Source: Ganoderma boninense (lineage: Eukaryota > Basidiomycota > Agaricomycetes > Polyporales > Polyporaceae). Taken from it: 64,000 nt of DNA. The notes below the pieces were generated by a model that was not told the DNA's origin, made no database searches, and worked only from the letters and a program-made list of their open reading frames with translations. Position numbers and translations under genes: made by a program. Positions 23,024 through 40,431 of this stretch are shown here, in pieces. Within the stretch, counting starts at the first letter, position 1, and every line of letters starts with the position of its first letter. Where the stretch lies: positions 4,634,467 to 4,698,466 of the forward strand of contig CM035305.1 of assembly GCA_002900995.3 (NCBI GenBank). Direction: 5' to 3'.

Positions 23024-24942
23024 TCAGTAATGAGTCGTCGTCCACGAATCCCGGCCCCCAGGCCCGTCGTCCGCCCCAACACACACAGGCGGGAGCCACA
23101 TCCTCGGCAGCTCCAGTATCCTCTCCACAACGACCTCCCTGAAGTGCCCGCGCAGCGCCCCGATCTCCTTCTCGTCGATCTCGAACCTTGGCGACGCCAG
23201 CACCTCGAGCCGCTCGAGGTACCCATATCCCCCAAGCGCGAGCTGCTCGAGCATCCTCGCGAACTCCATCTTGATCGCGGGCCGCGCGAACTTGAACACG
23301 TTCGGGTCGCCCTGCGCGCGGGGCGGCAGCGCGTCGTAGTGCACCATCCTGAGCGTCTTCAGGCGCGCGCACGCCCACTCCGAGCCGTCCGTTGTGGGCA
23401 CGACCGAGATGTCCGGCCAGAGCACCGTGCCCGGGCCGTCCGCGGGGTGGTCGACGGTGACGAGCGTGAGGGTCTCGAGCGCGGCGAGCGCGCTGAGCGC
23501 CGCGCGCACGGCCGCCTGGAACGTCGTGAGGTACACCGCGAAGGGCGCGGTCGTGTTGAGCAGCCACGCGTCGCGCACGTCGGACAGGTCCGCGGCGTCC
23601 GCGTGGAGGAGGCGCGCGAGCCACGCGTCCGGGCGCGCGTAGCGCGACGCGGCGAGGTTGCTCGCGGTCGACGCGAAGCGCAGCGCGTTCGCGCGCCCCG
23701 CGAGCGTCACGGAGAACCGGTAGAACGACGCGGTGTCCGTGAAGACCCCGATGCGCAGGTGCGTGGCCCTGTCCGCGAGGCGCTGCGCGATCACGCGCTC
23801 GTAGGCGAACTGGCTGTGGTGCACCTGCTCGTTCAGGATCTGCAGCGCGAGCCGACCGTCCGCGCGCGGCCGGATGAGCGCGAGGTAGAACTCGAGCGCG
23901 CTGTGCCGCAGGTCGTGCAGGACGACGCGCCGGATGCGGCTGGAGACGGGGAACGGGGTGGTGGGCACGACGCCGTCCGCCCGGGAGAACAGCTCGGAGA
24001 GGACGAGCGTCTGGAGGTTCGGGCAGCTGCTGATGAGCTGCGCGATGTTCTGTGGGTGGCCATGGAGCCGGCGAGGACGAGGTGCGTGATCGAGGGCATC
24101 TGGTACGGCACCTGGCCCCAGAACCAGAACTCTGCGCGGTCGAGGACGAGGTGCTTGAGGGCCCATATGCGCTCGGGGTCGAGGGTGAACGGGTGGACAC
24201 GGTCTTCTATCGTCGATATGCATGTTAACGATTTGAGTGCGGGGGCGCGGCTGTCTCTCGAGAAGAGATCCCTGACCCCGAGCATGACGGCCGGGCTGCA
24301 TCGCACGGCATGCACCTCCTCGATCCGGGCGGCCGTCGAATCGTCGAACACCCTCAATACGTCCGTGTCGTCCTCGGGGAACGCGACCATGTTGAAGGAC
24401 ATGGGCCAGCTGTTGGCGGTGCAGATCGAGAAGTCCTAATTCTCCGAGAGGCGAGTGTCGTCCACCATTCGGATGTGCATGCGAGATCTGGCGGAAGTGT
24501 CGGCAAGTCTGAGAAATAGGAATGAGGGCGGTGCTGTCTCGAAAAAGCGGGCGCCAGAACTGGTCGATCTTGGAGGAGCCGATGGGGACAGTGGTCGGCA
24601 TGATCTCGTCCATGATTTGGTTGAACAACTCTGTCGGAAGGGTGAAAATGGGCCGTCGGGCGTTGATGGCGTATTGGAGTGAGGCTGTGATCTTCATGGC
24701 TTCATGGAGGAGTGTCCGCAGCTATAGTTGTACCCTAATAAGCGAATGTTCTCTCTTGAGACTAACACTGAGCTGAATCCACGTACAGTGCTTTCGCTGG
24801 CAGCAAAACATGATGTGAGGGTTTACAAAGTCTCCACTGCAAAGCTTTCTCAGACGTACTCCATCCTGTCAGCTTCATCTCTCAGTGTGTCTTGCAGCTC
24901 CTTCACGACAGATCCAGACTTGAACTCAGACTCTTGGGCCAT
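23024..24942 (-). pseudogene. F-box-like protein, three single-base losses
   Basis: Exon 1 24860-24942 (MAQESEFKSGSVVKELQ...), micro-exon 24787-24796 and exon 3 23024-24721. Against the paralogue at 19790-21755, single bases are missing near 24462, 24430 and 24050; the three losses restore the frame, so the ends read well and the middle is out of frame. Family landmarks are present: ELFNQIMDEIMP, QTCRHFRQIS, LSSCPNLQTL-type repeats, LALGGYGYLERL, LPRMWLP and a GPGG tail ending TTTHY. An alternative micro-exon of the same length could be used at TGGAGACTTT, but the other has a better donor. It is either a recent pseudogene or a gene with consensus errors. Confidence 0.62.
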
Positions 24943-25474
24943 GATGTCCGCTGCGGCAGGACGGCCACCGCTCGGCGGGCGTTGACCGGACGGCTGCTTA
25001 GTAGCCAATGTAACCGTAGATGTGGCACTTGCGCCCGACACTGCCAGGTTAGTCTTTATTAGAGCAAGTTTTGTCATGCTACGTGAGCCTCTTACCGCAG
25101 GATGAAACGCGCGCGATGAGATGCAACAATAGTTCAGATGCCGAGGATGAGGAAGTTGAAGTTGAACTCGAGGCGCCCAAATACACCCTCCGGTGGCAGT
25201 GCAACGTGTCGCGGACCCGCAATGCGGTTTAAAGTTCGAACTTTACATAACTGCTGCTGGCAATGACTCCCCTTAGACCACGCATCGGAATCACAGGAAC
25301 AAGTTTTGAGACATGGACCGTGGATGGGAGAAATGACTGAGTGGATAAATCATAGCGGTACACGTACAGTACTAGATACACATTGGACCTTCATAGCAAC
25401 CAAGGAAAGCATAAAACACGTCGACCGCCCTACTCCACCCTACCACGTCCCGGCACGTACACGCTTACACGGCG
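24943..25474. other. Intergenic, promoter side of F-box gene and 3' side of copper-fist gene
   Basis: No reading frame of note on either strand. A TTCGAA palindrome sits within TTTAAAGTTCGAACTTTA at about 25226-25243, reminiscent of sequence near the first F-box copy. Confidence 0.45.
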
Positions 25475-27622
25475 CTACCTACAACAGCAACCCCCAACCT
25501 TCGCACTCGCACCCCCACTCGTCCACACACCCTCGCCCACACTGTCATCCTCCACCGTCCTCACAGGCCCACGCTCAAGCTCCTTCCCACCTTCCCGTGC
25601 CCGTGCCCCTTCGGCCTCCCCCTCTTCGCCCTCCTCCCCATCCACACTAGCAGGCATACACCCCGTACACCCCTCCCCACAGCCACACTGCCCCTCCGGG
25701 CACCCACAGCGGCCGGGACAGCTGCACCGCAGCTTCGGCACCTCGACGAGCCCGAACAGCGAGCGCCGTTCCGCGTCCGCGCCGCCGAAGATCGCCCGCG
25801 GGTACACGAGCACGTTCGTCGGGTCGAGCGCGCCCGTGCGCCCGGGCGGGGGCGGGGGCAGCGCCGCCGCCGTCGCGAAGAACGCGTCGATGTAGCTCGC
25901 CGCCGTGCTCGCGCCGCGCGGCCGCCCAGACGATGAGGCCGACGAGGACAGGAGCGGGGGGCTGGTGTAGCGGCCCTGGGAGAACGCGAGCGCGTGCTCG
26001 GGGAGGGCGATGCCGCCGTCGTGGTCGACGCATGTCCTGCACTCGCCGTCCTCGCAGTCGCCCACGTCCTTTGCGGCGTGCTCCGAGCCGCGGTGCTGCA
26101 CGCACCCCGGGCACGTGCACTGCACGCCGCAGCAGCACCCGCTCTCCGTCACGGGCGCGGACGCGCTGTGCGGGGGGATGGCGGGGAAGACCGGGGGCGC
26201 GCTGCTCGACGCCGTGTGTGCGGGTGGTGAGGAGATGGAGCAGCAGTGCAGCGCGTGCGGGAGGTGCTGTTCGTGGGAATGGGATTGGGCGGGAGCGGGA
26301 GCGGGAGCGGGAGTGGGGCGGGAGCGGGAGCGGGAGCGGATTGCTTTGGGCGTTTCGCCTTTGGCGAGGGCGGTCGAGAGTTTGCCGCGCTCGAGCAGCA
26401 GCTCCGTGTGTGTTTGCGCGGTGCGCCGTCTGTGGGCGTCGCAGCCGGCAGGGTTTTGAGTGTATTCGACGGCATACTCGATGTCGAAGCTGATGTTGTC
26501 GGTAAATCATCGGCGCAGCAGAACAGGGCTGCGTGGGCAAGGGCAGCGAGCCCCCCGTTGTCTGGCTGCCTCATTGACATGGAAGGGCCACGCTCATGGC
26601 CGCATGTGCAGATGGTGGCGTCCTTGCCGCCACAGCGGCACAAGTTTAGTGTGTCTTCTGTACCTATCCCGGGGGCGGGAAGAATGCCTTTCAAACCGTT
26701 TGGTAGTGCGGGTGCAATGGGCTTGAATCTCCGTGCTATAGATACCGTGTCAGTACGGTGCATAACGAAAGGAAATGAAATTAGAAGAACCGGGAGGGAC
26801 CTAGAGTGCGGGTGGCGGGATCATGTAACCACACCATCATCGGCACGCCCATGCCTAGATGTGATCCCTCATAGCTAGCCCGCCCAAGAAAACCGCACTA
26901 CGCCCAGAATCCGAATCTAGTGCAGGCACGGCCTAACTATGTATGTCTGCGTTAGAGTTCAAGGGCATGGTTTCGCGAAGACCTCGCGTGCAGTGATTCA
27001 CCCTACACTCCCCAGGATCGTCTGAGATCGAGCTGAATGGCTCGCTTTGATCACTTGTGGGGGGTGGAGGAAACAGGCGGGGCAGGGAGACGAAGGTGCA
27101 GGATCCTCAAAGCGACAGCAGTGTCCCCAGGGGTATAGACACGTGCAGCAGATCTCCCAGAGAAGGAGCGAGGGGGGGGGCGGGCAGGTACGCAGAAGAG
27201 CGGAAGTCCAAAGGACTGAATGAAATGAAATTGACGCACATTTGCCCTTCGGTGCAGGCTGGGCGGACGGCCCCGCCTCCTTCGCCTCCACGGTCGCCTT
27301 AGCCGTAGAGGCTGAGGAGCAAGTGCACTTGCCGTGCATGCGCTTCGTCTTCCGCAGCTCCCTGCACTTGTCGCACTGCGACACCGGCCTTCCCTTCTTC
27401 TTCACCTCGAACAGCGGCCGGTCCGTGTGCTGGCATCCGGACGAGCGGTGGCCCTTTATGCATGACTCGCTGTTGGCTCGGGGTCAGCGAGAGAAGAAGA
27501 CTTCGCGGAGATATGACGGTACAAACGGACCATGCGAACTTCTTGTCGTTCACGAAGACCTGCCCGACGAGGCTCAGCGCCAAGGTCCGGAATCATTCCG
27601 CCGAGGCAGTGTCACGCACCAT
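25475..27622 (-). CDS. Copper-fist DNA-binding transcription factor
   Basis: Exons 27620-27622 (ATG only), 27531-27559 and 27240-27469 encode a textbook copper fist: MVFVNDKKFACESCIKGHRS, then SSGCQHTDRPLFEVKKKGRP, CDKCRELR and RMHGKCTCS, with the zinc-binding Cys/His and the (K/R)GRP minor-groove motif. After a 504-base intron, 25475-26735 carries Cys-rich clusters typical of copper sensing: CRCGGKDATICTCGH, CCCGVQCTCPGCVQH and CSCPGRCGCPEGQCGCGEGC. Proteins of this type (Ace1, Mac1, Cuf1) control copper uptake or detoxification genes; which direction cannot be told. The last exon changes frame once inside or near a GAGCGG hexamer repeat around 26280-26340; a small intron or a slipped repeat would explain it. 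Confidence 0.82.
26280..26340. repeat. GGGAGC hexanucleotide repeat inside coding exon
   Basis: Several GGGAGC units with one variation, coding a Pro/Leu/Ala-alternating linker in the copper-fist protein. The reading frame of the protein changes near this tract, which is prone to slippage. Confidence 0.8.
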
Positions 27623-28919
27623 CGAACGAGTGCACCCCTCGGGGTTATGTGGGGGAAAATCTGGTTCCGGGAGCTGTTTTGGACGTCGATGAACATGTTG
27701 AGTGAATGGCAGTACAGAACGATTGCATCATGGAAACTTACAAGAGAAAAGAGGTCTCGTATCGGGCTAGATGTGCCAAGCAGCGGTGTGGTGCACAGGA
27801 GAAATATGTCGCGGAGGGGGCCAGGGAGTCTTTTAAGGCCGCAAAACGGGATGTATGCGCCGTTCGCTGCAGCAGAGTGGCAAAGGCGAGCGTAGGGGCC
27901 AACGCAGAGGCAGCAGGACGAAGAGAGTGCGTGAGGGAAGTGGGACGGAAGAGAGATGCAGTATAAGGCGGAGGCTTGGCACCGGCGGACACAGCGGACA
28001 CCCCGCCCACTGCGGCGGCTGCATCTCTCCCAGATCTAGATCTCATCACGTCACACTTTGATGACAAGTGCCTAACTGGTGAGGTGCACGGTCACAGTCC
28101 CGCTTTTCGGCACCGCGCTTCCTTTGAGTTTGCCGGCGCAGCCTCTACGAAACTCTCAGGCTGGCAGCACCACGATCACACCCATTGAATGTTCGTCCTG
28201 CTCCCTTCTTGGTCACGACACTCCATATGAGGGCGTTGAAGGGAGTTCAGTGGCTAGGAAATAGAGTAGCTCATCTCAAACCACCCTAAATTGTCTAGTC
28301 TGCGGGGGGAAGGCGGGGCACCGAGTCCTTGGCCGACGGACTGGAACAAATCGCAATAATGCCTTCCATCCGCTTGCCTGCTGATGTGCCGTGCACGTCG
28401 GCAGCATTCAATGCAGCAATACGTTCTCTCAACTCGACCGGTGCCGCCTTCTGACAGAGATGGGCATTATGATGACAGCCTACATAACCTTACCACTCAG
28501 GGGATGACACCTACGCCTTCCTGCTCGCCGCAAGTGTTCATCCTGAAGGCTCCTTCAAACTGGGTCCCAACTGTCATCTGCGACAGTTAAGACGCGGCGA
28601 GAACTCTACGACCGCCCCGACGATCCCGGGAGCAGCGCCCATGACACCGTTGCGGTACTCATTGGCCCGCCAAAAGATCGCATGCATGCTCGAACGCAGC
28701 GGCATGCCGCCACCCATGATCCCCATGCCTGCAAGCCACGACAGAAGTAACACCGTCACGTCCAACTTATAGCAGTCCATGCACGTTGCGATACATTACG
28801 AGAAAATACAATACATACATACGCAGAGAACGAGCGCGCCCGCCGCATGCGCGCGGCGTGGACGGTGGCACCGTGGCGGGGCTCGAAACATCCCCTAGCA
28901 CTCCTGCGGCCACGGACGC
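27623..28919. other. No supported gene between copper-fist and PRP16
   Basis: About 1.3 kb upstream of the copper-fist ATG and downstream of the PRP16 stop. Frames of up to ~109 codons at 27738-28067 overlap others on both strands and look fortuitous. The first few hundred bases should contain the copper-fist promoter; no copper-response element could be assigned. Confidence 0.5.
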
Positions 28920-34394
<5,475 letters not shown>

Positions 34395-37300
34395 GGAGAA
34401 AGCGGAGAGAGAGGACGGAGGATGGGTCGAAGCCGAGGGTCTGAAGTCGGTCGATGCCACGGAGCGCCCACGCTGGTGCCAACCAAATAGCACCAAACAT
34501 ATTGCAGGACTGCGAGCTGGCCATGGCCGTCCACACTCGACACTCGCCACTCGAGGGCTGTCTCGCTCTCGTTTCCCGATCGCGCCCCGTTTTCGACCTC
34601 GTTCTCGCTGCAAATCCGTGTCCTTCGACGCCGTCCTCGCACTCTTCGTCCTCGCATTTCCGCCCGTTCGACGCTGCGACTTCCCGCATCTTCGGCCTTC
34701 CACCCGCACCCGCACTCGGCGGCGGCGACGGGTCACGCTCTAGCACGCTCTCTGCGGCTCATTTGCTCCTTTCCGACTCGTTTGCAGCTGCACAGCGTCT
34801 TTTCTCCGCTCTTTCCTCCCGTCCGCCCTGTCCATCAGTCCCGCAATCGGCGACCTCGGCTGTCTGCCTTCGACTAGATATCGCAGCTCGCCTCGATGTC
34901 CTCGGGCGGCTTTTTCCTCGTTCTCCGCACTCTCCGCCACCCTCCCGCTTGTTTTCGTCCGGACAACGCTCCAATCTCGCCGTGCACGTCGTCTCACGGC
35001 ACCCTCTCGTCGCTAACGACGTCCTCATCGCTGTCCATCGCCCCCGCCGCTCCCGGCGACGCTCAGCAATTCCCGGCTTCAACTATCCACTGTGTGCGAC
35101 ATCCGGCTTCAACCTCGCCGCCGCGTGAAAGCGTGCTCGCCAACAGCCCGCCCACCATCCCTGTCCGAAGTACTGGCTCACGCTGCCCCGCCCCAGTGTC
35201 GTACTCTCGCAGGCGGCCTTTTGGCACCCCCGTCTGCGCGGAGACGCTCTCTTCTCGTCCGACGGCGACAGGGCAGCGTGCATACCGTGATAAGTAGCAC
35301 GTATGCACGTCGACCCACATCAATTTGCCTCAGGCTGACCGCCATTTGCAGTCTTGTATCTCATTCGTTCGCGACTGCTCACCTCCGGCACGCGACGGCG
35401 ACTGCAGGCACGTGTACCAGACGAGTCTTGATGCGGTGCCGTTCGTCAGTGCTCACCCGCCATCAATGCATGCAGCTCGCCTGTCTCGACACCCGGGTGC
35501 CAAGAGGCTCCCGTCGCGAACACGGACGAGCACGGCCTCGGGAATGACGTCGTGCGTGCAGTCCGAGGCGTAGCTCGCCAGGCAAGACGGCGGACGGCGC
35601 GAAATAAATTCGGCCTTGGCGTACTTGGTGGGTACGAGAACCGGACGTCTCTCGCCGCCCAGGACTGATTCGCCGCCCGCATGCGGTCTGCAGGCATCCG
35701 CGGACACCGCCGCGACGATCCCGGGCAGTTTCGCGGCCGGCGGCGAGTGTTCAAAAACGTCGCCCAAAGGGCGATTTCATTGGTGTCCCGGACGGAACAC
35801 CTCGGACGGGCGATGCAAGCGGGGAAATAGGCTCCCGGGTACGTACTCGAACGCGGGCACGCGTTGCGCAACGTGCGTGACGCGTGGAACGGACTCGGGA
35901 CGGAGGCGGGGTCGGCACCGAGAAAAACGACGCTGCACGGCCGTCCGGGCTCTCTCCCGCGCGGGCAACGTGCGGAAACGGTCGAGGGTGCACCACAGAG
36001 GCAGCCCGCGTCGTTTTTGCGGCGTTCGGACGAGGTCGAAAATGGCGTCAAAACGGGCGATTTCATGGACGCGAAATGCGACCTGACCAGAACGCGTGGC
36101 AGAGCGCGTGGAACGGGGGGGAAACACTCGGGAGGGCGACGTGGGGCACGGACGAGAGGTCTGCGGGGCCCGACGGCTCTGGCGACGAGGTCGGGACGTC
36201 GGTCTCGCTGGGGGGCGGCGATGGTGCGAGATGCGGACGGCATTCCAGGAGGTTGGCGGGCGGGAACAACGGTCCCGGAACGCCAACCTGGGCACTTGCG
36301 AGCGCAAGCGGTGAGGTCGGCCGGCGGCAGAGGGTCGACTACGCCGAGCCAAGGCCGGCGGCGTCGCCCGCGGTCACGTCCTCCCGGCCCAATGAGCGCA
36401 TCAAGGCTACGCGGGCTCAAGGACGACGGCAGACGAAGAACGGCCCGCTGGATTGACCATGGGACGAGGACAAGACTAAAGACAACAGCGCCTGTACTGC
36501 CGTCTCGACGCTCTCCGTGCCCAGATCCATGCCTTCAAGCTAACTAGGAACACCAACGACGAATGATCCGCTGGATCGACGGCGTCCCGGCGGGACTCCC
36601 GACTGCGACGAGGACGAGACCGGACGTACAGCGTCGCCCGTACGGCTGTCGCGACGCTCTCCGTGCCCAGATCCACGCGTTCAGGCTAACTCGCAGGCCG
36701 GCAAGATCACATTCAACGGCGTCCCGGCTGGGGCATCGCAAGCGATAGGTGCCAAGGCTGTGCACACTGACATCTGTCTTGTAGATTTACGCGTCGTCGG
36801 CAGACATCGCGCCCGAGACCGCCTTGGGGGCGGCGCGCCGGATAAACGAGTGGGCACGACGGCATGGTCGCCGGCGAACTCGACGCCATGGACGCTCCGC
36901 GAATGGGAAATGGGCCCGAAGCAGCCCATCTCGCAACCGGGAGACCGTCCGCCGTCGCAGGGTGTCGCGCCGACGACGTGGCTGGGACGGCCAGCGAGAA
37001 ACAGGACGACGGAGCTACCGCCAAGCCGGCAGTGGGAGATGGGCTTGGAACGCGGTGTAGCGTACTTACGAGCGTGTACGTAATACTAACCCGGAATATA
37101 TTTCTGAGACCCCAGCGCCCTGTCTCTGCCTCAATGAGCTGGACGCGAGACGACGGCAGGAACAGGAACGGCCGCACGGAAAGCATGGCCTCGCCGACTC
37201 TGAGGACAGACGAGAAGCTGTGCAGATGCGGAGCAACCGTGCGTGGTAAGTGCCTGCTTTCTCGGCCCAACACGAGCCGAAATTGACGTACCAGTAGCGG

Positions 37301-37849
37301 ATTTGCAGGGATTCTCCGTTCTCGGCGCCGGGTCAAGAACGGCCCAGTCAGATAGTGTCGACGTGTGTGGAGAAGACACGCACCAATCGAGAGCGTGGCC
37401 GCCGGGTAGCGGACGCGAACGGGTGTGGCTGTTGGGCGGGACCTTGTGCTTTGCACCCCGGTGACGAGACGGCGGCCGAGGTCGGGGTAAGTAGCCGGGT
37501 AAGTTGCATGAACGGATGGGGCGGATTGGACCGCTGACGTACTTGGTTTGCAGACCATGGCCAAGTTGCCCGGCACATGCTTGGCTGCTTGTGGCTTCGG
37601 GGTGTGCACACCGAAAGCGCGTCCGTGCGTGGGGACAGAAAGGGGGCGATGTCTAGACCGCGACGGTAGGTAAATTAGCTGTGTACGTGTACGGGCATGT
37701 CTCATCTCACGTACCTCGCTTGTTCAGGCGCTGTCCCGGTTCGGCGATTGCGGCAGCTGCACGCTGGCTAATCGACCGGATCTCGCATACTGCGTCTCGG
37801 ACGGGAGACACGCAGCTGCGATGACGTCTGCGGGGTCGTACGAGCTGGG
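34395..37849. other. Gene-poor GC-rich repeat-like region
   Basis: Long overlapping frames occur on both strands (for instance 35446-36420 minus and 35864-36547 plus), as expected from GC-rich non-coding DNA. None matches a family I know. The first part is the promoter side of PRP16. Between about 35.3 and 37.75 kb there are recurrent splice-like patterns, a GTAAGT-type donor, an ACGTA box and TTGCAG, at intervals of 150-250 bases, suggesting a spliced multi-copy repeat. Confidence 0.45.
36446..36720. repeat. Two ~145-bp direct repeat units
   Basis: GACGAGGAC, then GACGCTCTCCGTGCCCAGAT, then TTCA(A/G)GCTAACT recur in the same order about 145 bases apart, with point differences between the units. 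Confidence 0.7.
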
Positions 37850-37949
37850 NNNNNNNNNNNNNNNNNNNNNNNNNNNNNNNNNNNNNNNNNNNNNNNNNNN
37901 NNNNNNNNNNNNNNNNNNNNNNNNNNNNNNNNNNNNNNNNNNNNNNNNN
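37850..37949. other. Assembly gap (100 N)
   Basis: Exactly 100 N, the conventional filler for a gap of unknown size. Order and distance of the DNA on the two sides, including the two PRP16 copies, depend on this join. Confidence 0.99.
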
Positions 37950-40431
37950 AGCCAGCGTTAGCAAGAGGTCGTTCGGCTGGCAGGTTATCAGGACGGGAGC
38001 AGGGAACTCACATATTGCGAACTGACGCGCGCGTCGTCGTCGTCGGGCTTTGTGTTGGACGGCCGCGGGCATATTTGTCAGGAACAGGTATGTCTGGAAT
38101 TGGTACCTACTCACCGAGGGCCTGGGGAGAAGCACCGGGGATCAAAACGCGACGTCGGTGAACTAGGTAAGTGTTGAGCGACTCTTCGGGGAGCTGGCGG
38201 TGAAGTAGAAGGTGGCACCGGAACGTTTTCCGTGAAGCAGGCACGAATACAGATGGGAGAGGACATGGGCGTCGGGCGATGTGTCTGGCTGTTACAAAAC
38301 ACAGTACTTGTACCGTGCAGAGTGGCCCGTGCACCGTCCGTGCGTGCGAGTTTCGTCTCTCGGCGCAAGGATCCCCGCGGGGGATGCACGACGGGTAGGC
38401 GGGTAGTCGGATATGTTAGCCGGCAGACAACCTGGGACGATGGGCTGATGGCGGGATAACTTGGCACTGGGGGAACCTCAGGGAAACCTTGCACGGAAGG
38501 CTAGCGTGTCGGGACTGGGAAGACAGACCGATTGCACGGCGGCGTAGAATTACGTTGGATGGCTGTCGGAACAGGGCTGGACTCGGCTGGGAATATGGCG
38601 GGCGCCCCGTGTGTATTCTTGGAAAACGGCGTGGTTCTGGCTGAACCTTTTCGACATGGGGAAGGAGGAGAGCGTGAATTGGAAGGTGCCCGCTCCGCCA
38701 CCCTTTGCTGATGATGGCCATGCTGTGTTCTTCCATTTGCAGTGTTTCATATTTACTGTTCAAGCATTCATGCTCCGAGTCCCTTCTGAAGTAGTTCACA
38801 GGTCATGGTGCAAGGATCCGGCGAAGATGCTCATAATCTCGAGCTTTGACTGTACATAGCTTTGAAGTTCCTAATGATCATATGGTATTTATTGGTATCT
38901 GCATCATGCTCTGTAATTATATATTACCTGCTAGTAGACATGCAGAGGGTCTGGTCCCATTTACTTACAACTTTGATGCCAGTGTGGTTCGGCAGCCTAG
39001 TCTGGGCCCTGATACCATTTGCAGCAATCCAGACCTCAAGCTGGCTTGGCAAAGGCATTGTACGTAAATCACGGACCACACCAACTGTCGGCTGATTATG
39101 GCCGAAGACATGAGACTGCAGACATGGCCGAGATGTGCCCTTCACCGGCATCACACTCGGCAAATGTGCTAGGAGGAGTTTTGCTGAATCGCACCACACT
39201 GAAAATCCAGGGACCCTTTATTAGCAACGGAGCTTGACCGGAGCACTGTTTGGCCCCCCCAACATGCTCTGAGTCTTGCTCTGAACATGTTTCCAACCTT
39301 GCTCCACCCGCATCTGCTTCAAGAACCTTCATCAGCTTGCACTGCTTCTAGTGCAAGTTGCAGGTTTGTGCCTGGACTCAGAGACCTGAACATGCTGGTG
39401 GGCAAATCTGCAGGTATGTAATCATGGCACCGTTACAAGCCAAACATGTGATGCTAACACAGGGTTGTACAGTTATAGCAGTCAATATTGAAGCAACACC
39501 GTGTACAGCGCGCTAGGTAAAAGGATGTACTACACTTCAACGTTCTGTTGCGCCCCACCTTCCTATCCCTTTGCGGCCTTTCGGAACCACTCGCGGACAA
39601 GACGTGTCAGCCAGCTTCGGAACGATCATGCCCACAGCTGCATCGAAGCCCCGGAGCGCACATGAAGCTTGAAGAGGCACTAGGTGCGGAGCGCTGGGAA
39701 CACGCATCGCGGGCCGGCTCGAGCTGGAACTGTGCAGCGGTTGCGGACGGCGGACAGCACGGTGAGTCTTTGAATGCCCCAGCTGCACTGATGTCGATTC
39801 GAGTGCTCAGGGACAGCACACATGCGCCGCGCACAAGAGACGTCTGGTCGGGGCGGCGGCGAAGGGGCGGAGGCGTGCACACTGCGAGGCGGAGCGCTGG
39901 GAGCACGTACATCCCGGGCGGGCTCGTGCTCGACCATCCGGTGGGTCCTGCAATGCGACCTGGTCGTTCCGAGCTGCCATCTGCCAGGCGAGCGAACCGA
40001 GCCCAAGCATGGCGAGTGTGCACACAAGTTTGGTCGAGGACGGGTTTGGGAGCTTAGATGCATTCGGAAAGAGTACGTACCGCTGAGACACGTGGCCATT
40101 AGCTGGGCTCGGAGTCCGATGTCGTGGGCAATGTTTGCACGCCAGAGTAGACAGTTTGTGGCTGCAGAATGCGAGACAAGTGTGAACGTACCTGTGCCTG
40201 CATAGACGCCCGTCCCCGAAACCACCCAAGTGTCCCTCCCCCCCGCGCGCAAAGTCCCCCTCTCAAATCCCCACCACACTCGAATCCCCACCACACAGAC
40301 CCCACCACATTCAAATCCCCACCACACAGCCAGAGAAACAGGATCGATCAGGGAGATCCTCGCCCGGCACGCAACGAAATATATTCCCCGCCGCTACGCA
40401 CATGCCCGCCCGCGCCCGCCGCGAGCCCTTC
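37950..40431. other. No supported gene; degenerate repeats
   Basis: No conserved protein is recognisable. A ~206-bp direct duplication is visible around GGAGCGCTGGGA (39.69 and 39.89 kb). The stretch 38.85-39.5 kb is noticeably AT-richer than its surroundings and holds no frame of note. Confidence 0.45.
40265..40327. repeat. CCCCACCACA minisatellite
   Basis: Four tandem, slightly varied units of about 14-17 bases with the core CCCCACCACA. It lies just outside the boundary of the partial PRP16 copy. Confidence 0.85.

Noticed and set aside
25216..25260. Possible tRNA B-box (GTTCGAAC)
   Set aside because: Only a TTCGAA palindrome; no A-box, anticodon arm or acceptor stem could be folded around it.
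35446..36420. 324-codon minus-strand and 227-codon plus-strand overlapping frames
   Set aside because: Arg/Pro/Ser-rich on both strands, as expected in GC-rich repeats; treated as part of a repeat-like region.
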